Below, piece after piece: positions 11,150-23,540 of a stretch of 64,000 nt of DNA (position 1 is the stretch's first letter; each line of letters opens with the position of its first letter). The position numbers were made by a program, and so were the translations under genes. The stretch comes from Lunularia cruciata. Lineage: Eukaryota > Streptophyta > Marchantiopsida > Lunulariales > Lunulariaceae. Where the stretch lies: positions 54,314,501 through 54,378,500 of the forward strand of contig OX419761.1 of NCBI GenBank assembly GCA_948567375.1. Direction: 5' to 3'. The notes below the pieces were generated by a model. It did no database searches and had not been told where the DNA came from. It saw only the letters and a list, made by a program, of their open reading frames with translations.

Positions 11150-11946
11150 AGTAAATCTAGAGATAGGTCAATCTAGAGCTTCACCTTCCAATATATTTAG
11201 AATTTATAATTTGGTGTTCTAGAAGTAAGTGATGTAGTTTCTCACAGTACCAATTGGTTTCAATTTTGCCAATCTATCTCATGTGGTTCATGTAGCATTT
11301 TTAGCTTAGAATCTCTTAATTATTGTGCTCTTGAATTCTTTCCATGTCAAGATTGGTGTAACAAATTGTCATTCAACTTGCTCTACTCAAAATTTTCACC
11401 ATAGTTTTTCCACTCCATCTAATTGGCTTGAAGCCAAGAAGATTTATCTCTATTCATCTTGAAGATTTGTAGCTTCAAAATGATATTCACAATCAAACAC
11501 AAAATTCTCCATTATGCCTAGGAGATTTTTGCCTTCAAATACTTGAAGCTTCAAAAACTGGATTTGCTCTTCTCCTTCTTGAAATGGTGCTCTCTTTACA
11601 TGCTCTTGTTGTTGATAATCTCTTTCTTCCAGCAATCAAGTAAGGCTCAATTTGTTATTGCATAGCAATGATAACTTCAGGCATTACCACCACAGTTACT
11701 ACTCTATCAAACTACTTATAATTATCTAAGTTAACACGTCAACCATTCATCATAAGTTACAATTAAAAGTATCAATGGTTCATTGGATAAGGTGATTGCA
11801 TTCAAAATTTATGTCCAAAAGGTGAGATGAGGGATTGTGTGAAATGATGTTTGTGTAGTTCATGGACACAAAATTCCTAATTTTTTGGGAGAAATGGATT
11901 TGGTGGTCCATAGATTCTATCCATCCCGTTCATGCTTTGATACAAA
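11150..11946 (-). pseudogene. Fragment of a family-A LTR element: putative gag start, leader and PBS
   Basis: Minus-strand frame 11450-11635 gives LKLQVFEGKN..MENFVFDCEYHFEA, which resembles the start of a Ty3/gypsy gag domain. Toward the LTR, 11877-11946 matches the leader at 1-71 and carries a PBS-like TTTGTATCAAAGC on the minus strand. The rest of the element is missing. Its inner end abuts the truncated gypsy integrase at about 11150. Confidence 0.5.
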
Positions 11947-12453
11947 TGTAAAGACCAAGGAGAGAAATAAGAGAATAGAAGACCAAAGTGGACAATCACA
12001 TTAAGACTCTCAAGTGAAGGAAACTATGAATGCCTAGCATGAGCTTGGGCGTTGGTATTTAAAAGGAACATACAAGGCTCTTGGGAAACTTCTTAAGAAG
12101 CTTCTTAAGATTTGCCTTCTTAGAATGTAAACTAAGCTAACCAGGAAGCTTCTCAAGAAGCTTCCTTTTAGAAGTTGCCTACTTGGTGTGCAAGCTACGC
12201 TAACCCGGAAGCTTCTCAATAAACTTCCTTTTAGAAGTTGTCTACTTGGTGTGCAAGCTAAGCTAGTCAAGAAACTTCCCAAGAAGTCTCCTTCTATATA
12301 TGGCTTACTTGGCATACATGTTACTTGATACTTGGAAGGTATCAAGAAGCTTCCTAGATGCTTTTAGAACATTCATATAATTCTTGGCTAATTTGGCCTA
12401 TTTGCTACTTTTTTTAGTCTTGACTAACCCATCTTAAACTCCATGTTGTTACA
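11947..12453 (-). repeat. LTR, family A, copy 2 (507 bp) with internal tandem units
   Basis: Starts TGTAAAGACC and ends TTGTTACA, and is homologous to 72-460. The middle (about 12080-12300) contains three to four diverged units of about 60 bp, each with AAGCTTC, a GAAGTTGCCTACTTGGTGTG-like block and AAGCTAAGCTA. The units translate as a repetitive minus-strand frame (12034-12345) that is not a real gene. Copy 1 has fewer units. Confidence 0.65.
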
Positions 12454-12945
12454 TATAAGGTACATTCTTGTAGTCTTGGAGCCATTCATGCAATCCCACA
12501 GTAAGTCTTGTAGTCTTATAGCCTTCTGGTAGGTTCTACATGTCCCATAAGAGAATCTCACAACTCTCGCATGACACCTTTGTCCTAAAAATTAGGTGGA
12601 CATAACTTCTTTTCTAGAGCTTTGTTTAAAATGATGTTGGTGTTTATAGAAATCACTTGAGAAGATGCTTCCAAGAAGATATGGCAGCTCTCATTTGCGT
12701 GTATATTCACAAAGAAACCAATCCTAACATGAATTGCCTTTTTGTGCATTTCCATAATGGAATCACATAGATGTCCCTTAATTACACTTCTACACTCCCA
12801 TAGAAGATCTGTCCTATATTGGCTCTTCAACATTCCCATAAAGTATTCTCATAATCAATAAGACTCCACTCTTAAAAAAAATTTTATTCTTCAATCAACT
12901 ATGATGAGAATATCTCTTTATGAGAACATATATTTACTATAACTA
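12454..12945. other. Intergenic, no feature recognised
   Basis: A minus-strand open stretch at 12585-12839 (84 codons) has protein-like composition but no recognised family. Nothing else stands out. Confidence 0.3.
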
Positions 12946-14410
12946 TTTGTAACGGCCTTTTTATATGACATTGGTAATGTTAGGTTATGTTTTCCCTTCC
13001 TTAGTGGATAATACATATATTTTGGTGCCTTTTAGACAAGATTATGCATTTAACTACCAAGCTTCATCTTGTAGGCATGAGAGTCAGTGGTAAAAGTGTA
13101 AGATGTGGTACTCTTCAAGTGTTCATCTTTACCTTCAGCTTTCAAAGAGATATACTTTATCTACAAATGGCTTACGCATTCTTGGAGTGCCAATAGGATT
13201 TGAGTACTTTGTTTCAGACTACTTAGATATTTCTCTTGTAGAGGATGCCTAACATATGGATGGCCTTCTTCTTCTATAGTTTCATGGATGATATTGTTTG
13301 TTATGCTTTACTCTAGTATTGCTCATCAAGCAATCTAACTACTTTACACGATTGCTCTTTCTCATGCCTTTTCACTACTTATAATTGCTTTTGATAAGAA
13401 GGTCTTAGGTATCTTTGAGCCATTATTGGACCAAGCCATTGAGTACATTATTGGACCAAGGACTTTTGAATGTTCAAGGTGGGACTTTGCATACAAGCAA
13501 CCTTCTTTGTTGATTTTATACGGCAAGTTAGGTCTATTATCTTTATATAAGATGGTATTTATAGTGTTTTTTGGCAATTATACACTCTTTTTAACTTTGC
13601 TTTCCTCCTATATTTTGGTTGCTAATAGGCTAATTCTTGAGACTTATGTGATGGAGGCGTTGAGAGGTCCTCTTAAATTTTATTATTGAAAAAGAGAGAT
13701 AACTTCTCTTTTAGGCAAAAGATGATCTTCCATACTTTCCTCTTTATCTTTTGATTGGGCTAAGGGTTTGTGGTCTTTTATGATAGATAGTATAGTAGGC
13801 TCTATATTTTCTCCTACTTGATCTATTTATTCTTCATGCTACTAGGGCACATCTTTGATCTTGCTTTGGAAAGGGTGCATGCTTTTGGATCCTAGCTAGA
13901 CCATGCATTTTGACTTGCTCCAACTACTTTCTCTTTTGCAATGAGTTTTTAGTTGGGTTTGGTCCACCCATATACATCTTTGTTGCTCACTTCTTAGTAT
14001 AGCACTACTTTAGCTGCAATAAGGGTCACAAGATCCAAGACCATAGATTGCGCTAAGTACTTTGCTCTTGCTTTGGAAAGGGTGTGTGCTCTTGGAGCCT
14101 AGCTAGACCATAAATTTTGACTTGCTTCAACTACTTTCTCGTTAGGAATGAGGTTCTATTTGGGTTTGGTCCATCTCTTTATATATAATTACTTACTTGA
14201 TTGTGAGTATAGCACTATCTTAGATCCAATAGATGCCACATGATTCAAGACCATACATTGTACTAAGTACCTTCTCTATGGTATTGAGGTTCTACCAAGG
14301 TTTGGACTACCCATTTCTATCTTTGTTACTAACTATATTGTACATCCTTAGATGCAATAGAGGTCCATATGACTCATTGTCGTTTTGGAGGCCAAAGGAT
14401 AATAACATAG
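12946..14410 (+). pseudogene. LINE fragment, + strand: RT end and C-terminal region
   Basis: DNA and broken translations align with the minus-strand LINE at 20-24 kb. FPSLVDNTYILV stands where the RT catalytic box would be. Next come LTTKLHLVGMRV, then FDKKVLGIFEPLL..IIGPRTFECSRWDFAYKQPSLLI (13390-13560). Last is the segment leading to the zinc-knuckle-like C-terminus (14330-14400, TCCATATGACTCATTGTCG). Nearly every block has stops or frameshifts. The 5' part is absent, as is usual for truncated LINE copies. Confidence 0.75.
13855..14410 (+). repeat. About 210-bp segment of the LINE amplified in tandem (2.6 copies)
   Basis: Units begin near 13855 and 14061, and a partial unit near 14271. Shared blocks include a CTTGCTTTGGAAAGGGTG start, GCCTAGCTAGACCAT, a GGGTTTGGTCCA block and a GCGCTAAGTAC-like end. 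The minus-strand LINE copy has the segment once, so this is a lineage-specific tandem amplification. Confidence 0.7.
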
Positions 14411-14920
14411 GATAACATTAGATATGTTGCTTTTATTAATGGTATATGAGAGCTTATAGTCCACATGGAAGGAATATTTGTACTTATGGCAAATGATACA
14501 AGTTGAGAGAGACTTAAATATAGTTTGAGATGATTAAATTACAAAAGTAAATATTTTATTACACACTGAATATAAACTAGAGGAGATCATTACACATTGT
14601 TTAGACGGCAAACAAGTAATATCAACTAAAGATCTCCAAGTATAAAAGGTATGCAGTTATATAGAGATATCTATCCATAGTAAGACAAATATGTCAAAGA
14701 TTACACATGTTTACTATACTAGGCAACAAAGCTATCACTTTTACTTATGTATTTAATTTAGATAGCATGTGCCAATTGCTCCACATAAAACATTGACTTT
14801 TGTAATCCATAAGACAGCAATCATATTAAGTAAAATTTCTTCACATTCTTTGGTGTTATACAGTCCATTCGACTTACATAGTTATTACATACTAAGTACA
14901 ATAAGATACGTTTTACATTG
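14411..14920. other. AT-rich spacer, no gene seen
   Basis: No coding signal, RNA gene or terminal repeat was seen here. It separates the LINE fragment from the diverged repeat block to the right. Confidence 0.4.
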
Positions 14921-15400
14921 TGATGCTATTAGGACTTTGCTCATATTCCGCTCTGGATTCCATAACACTTAGTACAATTCTCTTCCCCTAATAATGCTAC
15001 TAGGACACAACTTCATTATACCCCCTATGAATTTTATCGTACTTAGTACAAATTTGTCATTATGATGATATTAGGACTTAGCTCCATCTTACTCCCTTGT
15101 GGGATCCTCTCATCTTTTTTGGTGTCCTCCCCATCTCTTTTATAGTACAAATTTCTCATTATAATGTTTTTAGGGTTTTGCTCCACCTTACCCCCTTATA
15201 GAGTCCACCTGTCACTTTTATTATTTTATGCCCCCCTCTCATCCTTTTTTGCTGTCCTTCCGTCTTTTTTGAAGTCCACTTTTACTTTTTGCTATTTTCT
15301 GTGCGCCTCACCTGTTTTGCTAATGCAAATTTCTCATTACAATGCTGTAAGGGTTTTGCTTCATATTACATGTAGTGTACACCTATCCTTTTTGCTATTT
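14921..15400 (+). repeat. Diverged tandem repeat block (five unit starts)
   Basis: An ATGCTATTAGGACTTTGCTC-like motif recurs near 14921, 14993, 15062, 15163 and 15341. It is usually preceded by TTTCTCATTA and followed by ACCCCCTTAT-like text. Spacing varies from about 70 to 180 bp. The 147-codon frame at 15164-15607 across this block is low-complexity and not credited as a gene. Confidence 0.55.
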
Positions 15401-16571
15401 AAGGTATGCCACTTAGCGCTCTTATCGTTTTACTTGGGCCAGTTCAGTTTGCCGGCATGGAGGCAGATACGCGTTTATGACTTAAGAATACGAGACACCA
15501 AGGGATTCAAAAAAGGTCCATGTCCTGTTCTTTATCTCGTGGTGCCATGTGATCTAGTCACGATTAAAGGGTATAACTTTTCAGATTTGATCAAAAATGT
15601 GATTTGAGTGATCTCTCTTGTAGATAAACCGTCTCATTTTCAGATTCCAGAAGTAAAGTTTATCCCTGGTATACCTACGATCAATGTAGGCAGAAGCCTT
15701 GCTTGCAATGTAACCTAAGAATCACACTACAAGCAGACCTCGCAGAAAAACATCCTCTAGTGGTTGGTCAAACCTCAACAGGAATCACCTCCTGCGGGAT
15801 TTAATGTTTGGTGCAGTCAGTTTAAGTCGGGTCGTAGATCTGCAACAGAGCTCTGTTGGATAACTCATTTCTGGACTCAAGTCCAGAAAGTAGACATAGT
15901 AGCCCTCAGCCAATACAAAAACATTTGGAACAAACATGACTCAAGTTTATCCCAAAGTATTCGGTATCTCAACCAGACAATGAAGAAACAGTAAATCGAA
16001 TTCGATTTCGGCTATGCCAGTAAACCCGGGGAAAAGGGCAAGTGGACTTCAAACTTCTTCCTTGTGGTCGATTGATCCTCCTCTGTTGCGTGAGATCGAG
16101 TACTTCGTACAAGTTAGATGTGAACCTTTCGTTCAGGAAAAATTTGAACCAAGTATGAAACTTATGAAGCCTGGAAAATATGCAAAATCTTGTAGGTGAG
16201 TCCTGTATAAGATCCATGAGGATAACCTCATGAGGCATGAGTAACAATCAACGCATCTTCTTCCAGACGTACAGCTTCCGTTGGTAGCCCATCGCAACTT
16301 CCAAGATGAAATGAACGCTTTGCTATAGAACATTGGTATATGGCAATCTTTGAGAACAATATTTTGATTATAGGATTAACTTCTTGAACCATATCGGCAG
16401 TGAATCACTTGTACTACTTGCTAGAAACATCAGAGCTCGACAGCTGGGACTGCTCGAACCAAACATCTGAGGAGCGACTGGTGTATCGATTATCGAAAAA
16501 ATATCACACAACCAGTTCAGAGTTGTAGGCACTGGGAGTCTCTCGCGCTCTTATGCAGCACAACTTCCAAC
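15401..16571. other. Region downstream of the SFT2 gene
   Basis: Base composition rises to that of the gene islands here. It probably includes the 3' untranslated region of the minus-strand SFT2-type gene ending at 16572. Short open frames on both strands match nothing recognised. Confidence 0.4.
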
Positions 16572-19164
16572 TTACTGTCCAAAAAGCTTGGTGACTGATC
16601 CGGTTAAGAAGGTACCAATCCATCTCATCCCAGTTGTCCCCCCTGGAAAGTACGACAAGACATAATACAGCATGGACAACACCTGCAAGGACAGGACAAC
16701 CTCGTGAGAATGCTTGGAAGAATTGCACCAAATAAGTGCGTCTTTCTGTCCATAGTTTTCTTCCTTAGCACACTTAACCTGCAGCACGACTTCCACGAAC
16801 AGAACTGCAAAACATCACGAGAGTTAAACCCTTCCAACGGCACACCACGTCTAGTATCTAGGCGTATGTGTTGACCCAAATGTCTTGCACAAAGAGATAG
16901 CACAGAAAAATCAACTGATCGTCACAGCGTATCTGTCCTCGTGTAAGGAAAGACAGATCCGTGTTTCAGTATCTACCAAATTTCAGGATAGATCACATGT
17001 GCCAGGCATTAATATCAACCACAATGAGACGTACCTGAATGATTGAGAAAAGGAGGGATAAAGGATAGCTGTGAAGAAACATCGAGACAAAAATTGTGGC
17101 TGCCATACTTGCCAGGAAAGCACATGTAAATGGAAGTCTCTGCAAAATGACATCGTTCTCTCAGTAATCTCATACTTCGGGCCTCAGTCGAGATGATAAA
17201 GGCAACCAAGAGCCATTCGTGCTTTTGGATCTTCCAATGAGACCAGTAATTCTTCTAAATAGCGCTAAAATACACTACAGTCTCAGATCTAACACAAGAA
17301 CAGCCGTAATGGCCTCATGGGCCTTGGGCTTTAAAAGTGTAATATCAAAGATTTTAGCACCTACAGACATAACTTTCCATTTCCAACCACCCTCCTCTAC
17401 TATTGAACGCAACGAGGTAAAAACTATCCATGGTCACTGTCATGTTGGAACTTTACAGCAAAAATGTCATGAAACGCTCTTAAAGATTCTTAGAGAATAA
17501 ATACCTCCATCGATATCATGTGCATCAACTGTGCCTTAGGGCCCTTCAAGGCGAAAAATGATCCCATGATGAAGAGACAGCCGAGAGTAAAGGTGATGGC
17601 AAACTTCTGGGGCATTAAAGCCATGACAGGGAGGAACAGTGCAAATGATAGGAACACGAAGAACACTCCTACCGACAAGAACAGACCGAAGTACATAATT
17701 TGTTTGCTTGATGGCATACTGGTTGTAACACTTTGTACAGTTGTAGGCAGCTCACTAGCTCGGGTCCTCACCCTGCATCAATTAAACCAAGGCACTGAAT
17801 TAGTTGTAGAATTAGGAAGCGGACAAGGAAACGGATCAGTGAATTTAGAACGAAGTGACATCTCCTCCCGTGCTAGGACGAAACCACAGGTATAAGCGAT
17901 GCATCATACAAACATTGATCGCATGAGGAACAACCCCAGGCCCGTCACAAATGTTAAGCATATGGCTCCAATATTTTGAAAGTTTCAGTGTTTCTGCTTT
18001 CTGGCAACAATGTGCCTCAAGCCGACCCCACTCGGAAACTCAGTTGTGCTACAAAACTGGTCCCATACAGATAACAATAGCAAAGCAAAGTAAGAGTTGA
18101 GGCAATCCCTGGTGAACTAGATCAGAGGTAGCCAATTATTTTGGTTTCCGGCACTACCATGATGGTCAAACTTCCAGTTGCCGTGTTAGCGTTTGACAAG
18201 TTAAAAGTCAATTTAGCAACCAATCCTCAGAGACAGACAGCGTCGAACGAGGACAAGTGAGCTGGAAGAGAGATCTGGTCTGACTCGAGTCAGAGTTTGT
18301 AGGTCTCTCTGTTTAGACACTTCATGTGATTATTAAGCATAGGCCACCCAAAATTTCCGGGGGAACACCGAATGTCTTGAAGAGACACCTAACGCATCTT
18401 AATTTGATTAAGAAAAAAAACTGTAGTACACTGCAATGTATTTTCTACATTCTTGTTGGCCGTTCCCACACATCATTTCAGACCGTCATTTAACATGGAT
18501 AAGGAGATGCCATGCAAGGATCCGCTTTCAATATGATAATGCCATCTAAATAAGAACTGCCGCAAGATTTGATTTCTTGTGATTTCAATTCGGGGTTTTG
18601 ACATACGTCTGTCACGACCTCTCTGCCTTACACCCGTTTTGTTGCCAAAAATTAGCTTTGGACGAGCATACGAAGTAAATAATGTACTGCTCAGTAATTA
18701 ACACCTTCAAGTAAAGAAAACCTCAAAATGATGCCCTCCTGAAGCCAATTGTCCACAATTCCACCACAAAAACAACTTCGCCTTTGGCAATACTTTTAAA
18801 GTCCAATGAGATTTTTAACAACATACCAAGTTCCATTGATAGTATCTTCTTTATGTGGCTTCCGAGAAGGCAGGTTCATGCCTATGATCAACAGTTCAAT
18901 AAAACAGACAAGAACTCAAGCAAATCAACTGAGCACTTGACAATCCCAGAGAACTATAAGCAGTGGAACATACGAGTTGAAAGCTCCCATCATCGTTTCG
19001 CTGGCAGTTTTAAGCAGGGGAGCAAACGACTCTGGAACCGCAGACTCCAGATCGATTCCAGTACCAGTGGCCTGTTGAGCACCGGCGTAGCTGTTCCAAT
19101 CATCCAAGAGCGAGCCCTGCCCACTGGCTTCATTGGTAGGACCTCCCTTAAACCACGCCTGCAT
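16572..19164 (-). CDS. SFT2/GOT1-type vesicle transport membrane protein (4 exons)
   Basis: Coding exons on the minus strand: 19164-18974, 17772-17505, 17139-17035 and 16682-16572. All introns are GT-AG with compatible phases, giving 224 residues. The start chosen (MQAWFKGG) matches the plant family, though in-frame ATGs at 19176 and 19188 are possible. The N-terminus is cytosolic (SLLDDWNSYAGAQ). Four membrane segments follow: MYFGLFLSVGVFFVFLSFAL, FAITFTLGCLFIMGSFFALK, CAFLASMAATIFVSMFLHSY and VLSMLYYVLSYFPGG. The last reads into GGTTGMRW, a family signature. Yeast SFT2 acts in endosome-to-Golgi vesicle fusion; a Golgi role here is inferred by homology. The first intron is about 1.2 kb. It is the only gene in its island and is bordered by retrotransposon debris. 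Confidence 0.93.
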
Positions 19165-20029
19165 CGTGCTAAGCATGTCAAAAACCACACTTCCCCGCTT
19201 CTAATTCTTTCCCTCCTCTGCCTATCAAGCCTCGAAATCCACCTGCCACAAGCCCCAGATGCCTCCCCTCACCAACAAACGCATGTGCGACCTGGAACCA
19301 TTTCAAGATCTGCTCAATTCGTTCATGGACAACAAATTTTCAAGTCAATCGTCAACTCCCCTCGACAACTTGACGGTAACCCTTGCAGCCGCGGCATGAG
19401 GACGAGTTATGAGATTTTGCCAAATTTCAGATTGAGTGTGCCATCAAGGTGATTCTCTCCGAAGGGAAGAGCTTCAGTCTAAAGTTTCCTGCAGATCGAT
19501 CAATTCAAGTCTTCAAGTCGGTCGAGCACGCGCTGATCCTCTTCTCACTCTTTGGCTGTTCTGCTCACGAGAAAAGTCCAACCAAGACCAAGTTGGCGGG
19601 AACGGCGTCCGTCTCTTTTTGCGTCTCGTTCACATGGGCTCGAGTAACACAAGACTCCTCTCAGACCGTCTCCGTCCAGGAAATTGCATTCGCCACAAAT
19701 GGTCAGTACAGCTGATTATGTCGCGATTTGGGAGGCCGGTCCTGATTCAACTTTTTGGTTTTCATGAATGTTTCGGGGGACCGCTCGGATAAATAATTGT
19801 CATTAATTTAGCGGTGTAGTTATTCAAGTTTCTTTTGGATTTCGAATGCGTTGTCAGATTTCTACATAATAATTTAGGAATGATTAGACCAGTCAAATAG
19901 ATATACTATCATGTTTCCTTCTTTTATTTCATTCAATTAAGTCCATGCTAATCCTATTCTTTCTTAAGCCTTTTCTTGCTAAAGAAGAGGGTTGCACTTG
20001 CACTTCCACTTGCACCGCGGAGAAGAAAT
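19165..20029. promoter_or_regulatory. Upstream region of the SFT2 gene (minus strand)
   Basis: About 0.6 kb of GC-richer DNA (19165-19790) probably holds the promoter and 5' untranslated region. AT-rich DNA then leads into the LINE. No clear TATA box or other element can be assigned. Open frames here (for example 19436-19792) look accidental. Confidence 0.35.
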
Positions 20030-22169
20030 GAAGGATGGGAAGACCCCATCAAGGGAGATATGAAAAAGGTAAAATGGAGCTAAGCCCCAATAGAATTTAT
20101 ATGAGAAATCTGCCCCATTGCATCTAAGATATCCGAGCTATGCAAGTTAGTGTGGTCTACAAACAATTGGAGCATCCGAATAAACATCACCTAGTGTGAT
20201 TGCTCTCTTATGGATTGCACCAGCCACTGCACTCTGTAGAGCAATGGACACACGCTGTCTAAAATATACTACAAAGTATGAGAGTGAGAGTGGTACCTCT
20301 TGGCACCTAACATGATAAACTCTCATGCACTCCTTGATAATTGTGTAGAACATAGTGTACATCACTCCATATAACTCCAAGGCTATAGGAACAAAGAGGT
20401 GACCTCGTTACATGCCCCTATACTTGGAGACGTTGCAACCTATTGTTGTGTCTGCCGCCCAACCAAGGAGATGGGTAATCACTCCCTCCAAGACTATATC
20501 TCGTATAGGATCTATAACCACAACGTTTGCTATTGTCACCTGATCATCTCAGACCCAAGTATAAGTCTGCCTTGAAACATATCGTTTGCAAAGCATACAA
20601 ACGCTCCCTCCAAGCCAAGTATCCACACTCTTGTGCTATAACAAACACTATGTCCCTAATAGCATCATGGGTAGCTATCTTCTATCCTCCAAAAGGACAT
20701 TGTGTCATATGGACCCATGTTGCATCTAATGTAGAACCACACTCACAAGTGAGTAAAGAAGATGCAGATGGGTGGACCAAACCTAGGCAAAACCTCATTG
20801 TTGTAGAGAAAGTGGTTGATGCGAGTCAAAATGCTCTAATGCACAGTCAAGCTAGGATGCAAGAGCTTGCACTCTTGTCAAAGCAAGAGCAAAGACGTTC
20901 TCTAGTAGCTTGAGAGATGGACGAGTCAACTAAGAGAGAATGTAGCATATGTTCACACTATTGCTCTATCAAGGAAGATTGTAAACCTCTAGTCCAATCT
21001 GAAGATAATGAAGCAAAAGATGGAAAGTCCTCATGTGCCCGTGGGGATAGACTATCTCTCATCTGCCGCAATAACATCAGGAGAGAAAAGGTACTCCTTC
21101 CACCTTTTTCACATAAGTCTCCAAGACATGCATATCAACAACCACAAAACAAAAGGAAAGTAGGGTTGCCGAGAGAGCCTAACAACCCAAAAATGCTATA
21201 GGTGCAATCTCCTCCAAAGATAGCAAGCCAACCCCTCCACATGAGATTGGCAGAGCCGTCTGTCTACGTGCCAAATCCCTTGTCATACACTCAAATGTCC
21301 CTAGTCCAATAATATCACCAAAGATTCCCATAATCTTCCTATCAAATGCTCTCAAACGTGATAGGAAGGACGAGGAGGGAGGAATTGTACGGATGAGGTA
21401 GGATGGTTGACAAGCAATACTAGAGGAGAGTATACCAAATACCACCTACGTATCTCCTAGTAATAGAAGGTCATCCACATGGAGAACATCTTCTGCAAGG
21501 GCAGCATCTAAGAAGCATGTGAAAAAATCCTCGAATCCTATTTGCACTCCAAGAACATGTTGTCCATCTGTAGATGTGATACATTCCTCTAGAAGCTCAA
21601 GGTGGGGAGGAATACCTAAAGGGGACCATGCCCTACACTTTGACACCTTGACTCTCAAGCCTACTAGATGTAGCTCGGTAGTCAAGTGGTCAAAGGCTTG
21701 CCTAATCTGATCTACAAGTCCCACAATGTGTGTATCATATGCCAAGGAGGGAAATACATAGCTTGGCATTGCCAAAGTGGTAGATAGGAGAGCTCTAAAT
21801 GAGCCATGGCAAATAAGGGTCCCCCTAACGTGTACTTATAGTTGACTCCAAGACGGTGACTCCCTCCTATGAACCACCATGCTGGTAGTAAAGGGAAGCA
21901 AGAGAGCCATGAAAAGATTGCACAAAAAGAATAAGACTCGCCAAGGATTCATCAACTTCCCTAAGCTCTCTAACGATGGATGCACGTGAGATGCTATTAA
22001 AAGCATTCTCAACATCCACTTGTAGGATAACCAATTTAAGATGGATATCTAGGAGTTCCCTAATGCCTAAAGATATAGCCTCACATCCTCCATATGTACC
22101 TACTCCAAATCGATGTGGACTGAGGTGTTGTCAAAAGTGAGAATGATGTTGAAGGACAATGGTAACGAC

Positions 22170-22755
22170 TGTAATACCAATAGCTAGACATATGATCTAG
22201 AGGTGAAATTCAGTTTGGTAACATCTGGAAGGATTTTTCACTTGATGCACTAAGTAGATCAGATAGAGGTATCACAAAAAGAGCACTTCTACTATTGGTG
22301 CAGAAATTAAAATATACATGAAAACTTTAGAGGCAATTTTGGAGGCCTAAACGGATGAATTAGGCCTCAAAAACATGATATTCCTCCCAACATAAGATTG
22401 GATGGCCGTCCCTTCCTCCAATCTTGTCTCAACTAGATCTTTCCAATGGTACCTCACCCACATGATTTTGAGATTCCTACAAGAAGATTCCCTAAAGATT
22501 CCCTCTAGTCAAAACTTGTTTGACCAGCCAGATAGGACAAGGATCAACATGTCACTCATCCAAGCAACTAATTTAAGGGTGGAACTTGTTGATAGGTCAC
22601 CCATTGATGTAGCTAATCCAAGGGTGGAGTTTCCTTGGTGTGGATCTTCTTTGGCTATGTAAAAAAGAGAAGGTGCTCCTTTGGAGGATCAGAGTTTTGA
22701 GTGTGAAACTTGTGTTTTCTCTATTGTGTCTCTCTACTATACTCGGAACATTACA
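22170..22755 (+). repeat. Solo LTR of the chromovirus family, forward (586 bp)
   Basis: Starts TGTAATACC, ends ACATTACA, and is homologous to the chromovirus LTR at 28653-29368. Flanks ACGAC (22165-22169) and ACAAC (22756-22760) form a 5-bp target duplication with one mismatch. There is no internal region, so it is a solo LTR left by recombination. It carries one U3 unit where the other copies carry two. Confidence 0.85.
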
Positions 22756-22805
22756 ACAACTGACCAAACACAAAAAAATCTCTCCAATAGCAATCGGTCT
22801 AAAAT
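22756..22805 (-). other. 50-bp LINE island between the two solo LTRs
   Basis: On the minus strand it encodes RPIAIGEIFLCLVS, the conserved RT block expected between the LINE pieces on either side. This shows that the two LTRs are separate insertions into one LINE and not an inverted element. Confidence 0.8.
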
Positions 22806-23540
22806 TGTAATACTCCAAGGACAAGAGAAAAGAGAAAACACAGATTGCACACTCAAACATTTGATGCCCCAAAGGAGCACCTTCTCTTTATTATATAGGC
22901 AAAGAGGATCTCCTCCAAGGAAGCTCCACCATAGGATTAGGAACACAGATAGGTGACATGTCAGCAAGCTCCACCCTTGGATTACTTACTTGGATGGGTG
23001 ACATGTCTGGTCTAGGTCCTATCTGGTTGGTCAAACAAGCTTTGACCGGAGAGAATCTTTTAGGGAATCTTCCTGTGGGAATCTCAAAATCACGTAAGGT
23101 ACCATTGGAAAGCTCTTGACAAGACAAAGCAAGGGGGAAGGAAGGCCAACCTTTCCTCTATTGGAGGAAAGATCTGCACATTTTCGAGGCCTAATTCATC
23201 CATTTAGGCCTCCGAAATTGCCTTCAAAGATTTCAGGCATATTTCGGTTCCTACTCTATTAGTAGAAGTCCCCTTTTGGTGATACCTCTTTCTGATCTGT
23301 TTAGTCCATCATGTGTAACATCCTTCAAGATATTACCAAACCAATTCTCACCTTTAACTCATATGTCTAGCTATTGGTTCCAAGGTTCTCAAGTCTATTT
23401 CGGTTTCTGCCCTATTAGTAGAAGTACTCTTTTGGTGATACTTCTATCTGATCTATATTGACCATCATGTATAACATCATTCTAGATGTTACCAAACCAA
23501 ATTTCACATTTAGATCATATGGCTAACTCTTGGTATTACA
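22806..23540 (-). repeat. Solo LTR of the chromovirus family, inverted (735 bp)
   Basis: In reverse orientation it runs from TGTAATACC (complement at 23540) to GAGTATTACA (complement at 22806). It has two tandem U3 units of about 145 bp. A target duplication is not clear (AAAAT on the left, ATACC on the right). With 22170-22755 it makes a long inverted repeat with a 50-bp spacer. Confidence 0.8.

Noticed and set aside
12034-12345. 103-codon minus-strand frame with internal peptide repeats
   Set aside because: It is a translation of the tandem units inside an LTR; the same DNA in the other LTR copy is interrupted.
15164-15607. 147-codon + strand frame, hydrophobic
   Set aside because: Lies across the diverged tandem block; low-complexity Leu/Phe/Ser from pyrimidine-rich DNA, no domain.
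18784-19452. 222-codon + strand frame
   Set aside because: Antisense shadow of the first exon of the SFT2-type gene and its leader; the minus-strand exon is supported by homology and splice sites.
22170-23540. Single inverted-repeat (fold-back) transposon
   Set aside because: The 50-bp centre is LINE reverse transcriptase in frame with its flanks, and the left LTR has its own target duplication, so these are two separate LTR insertions.
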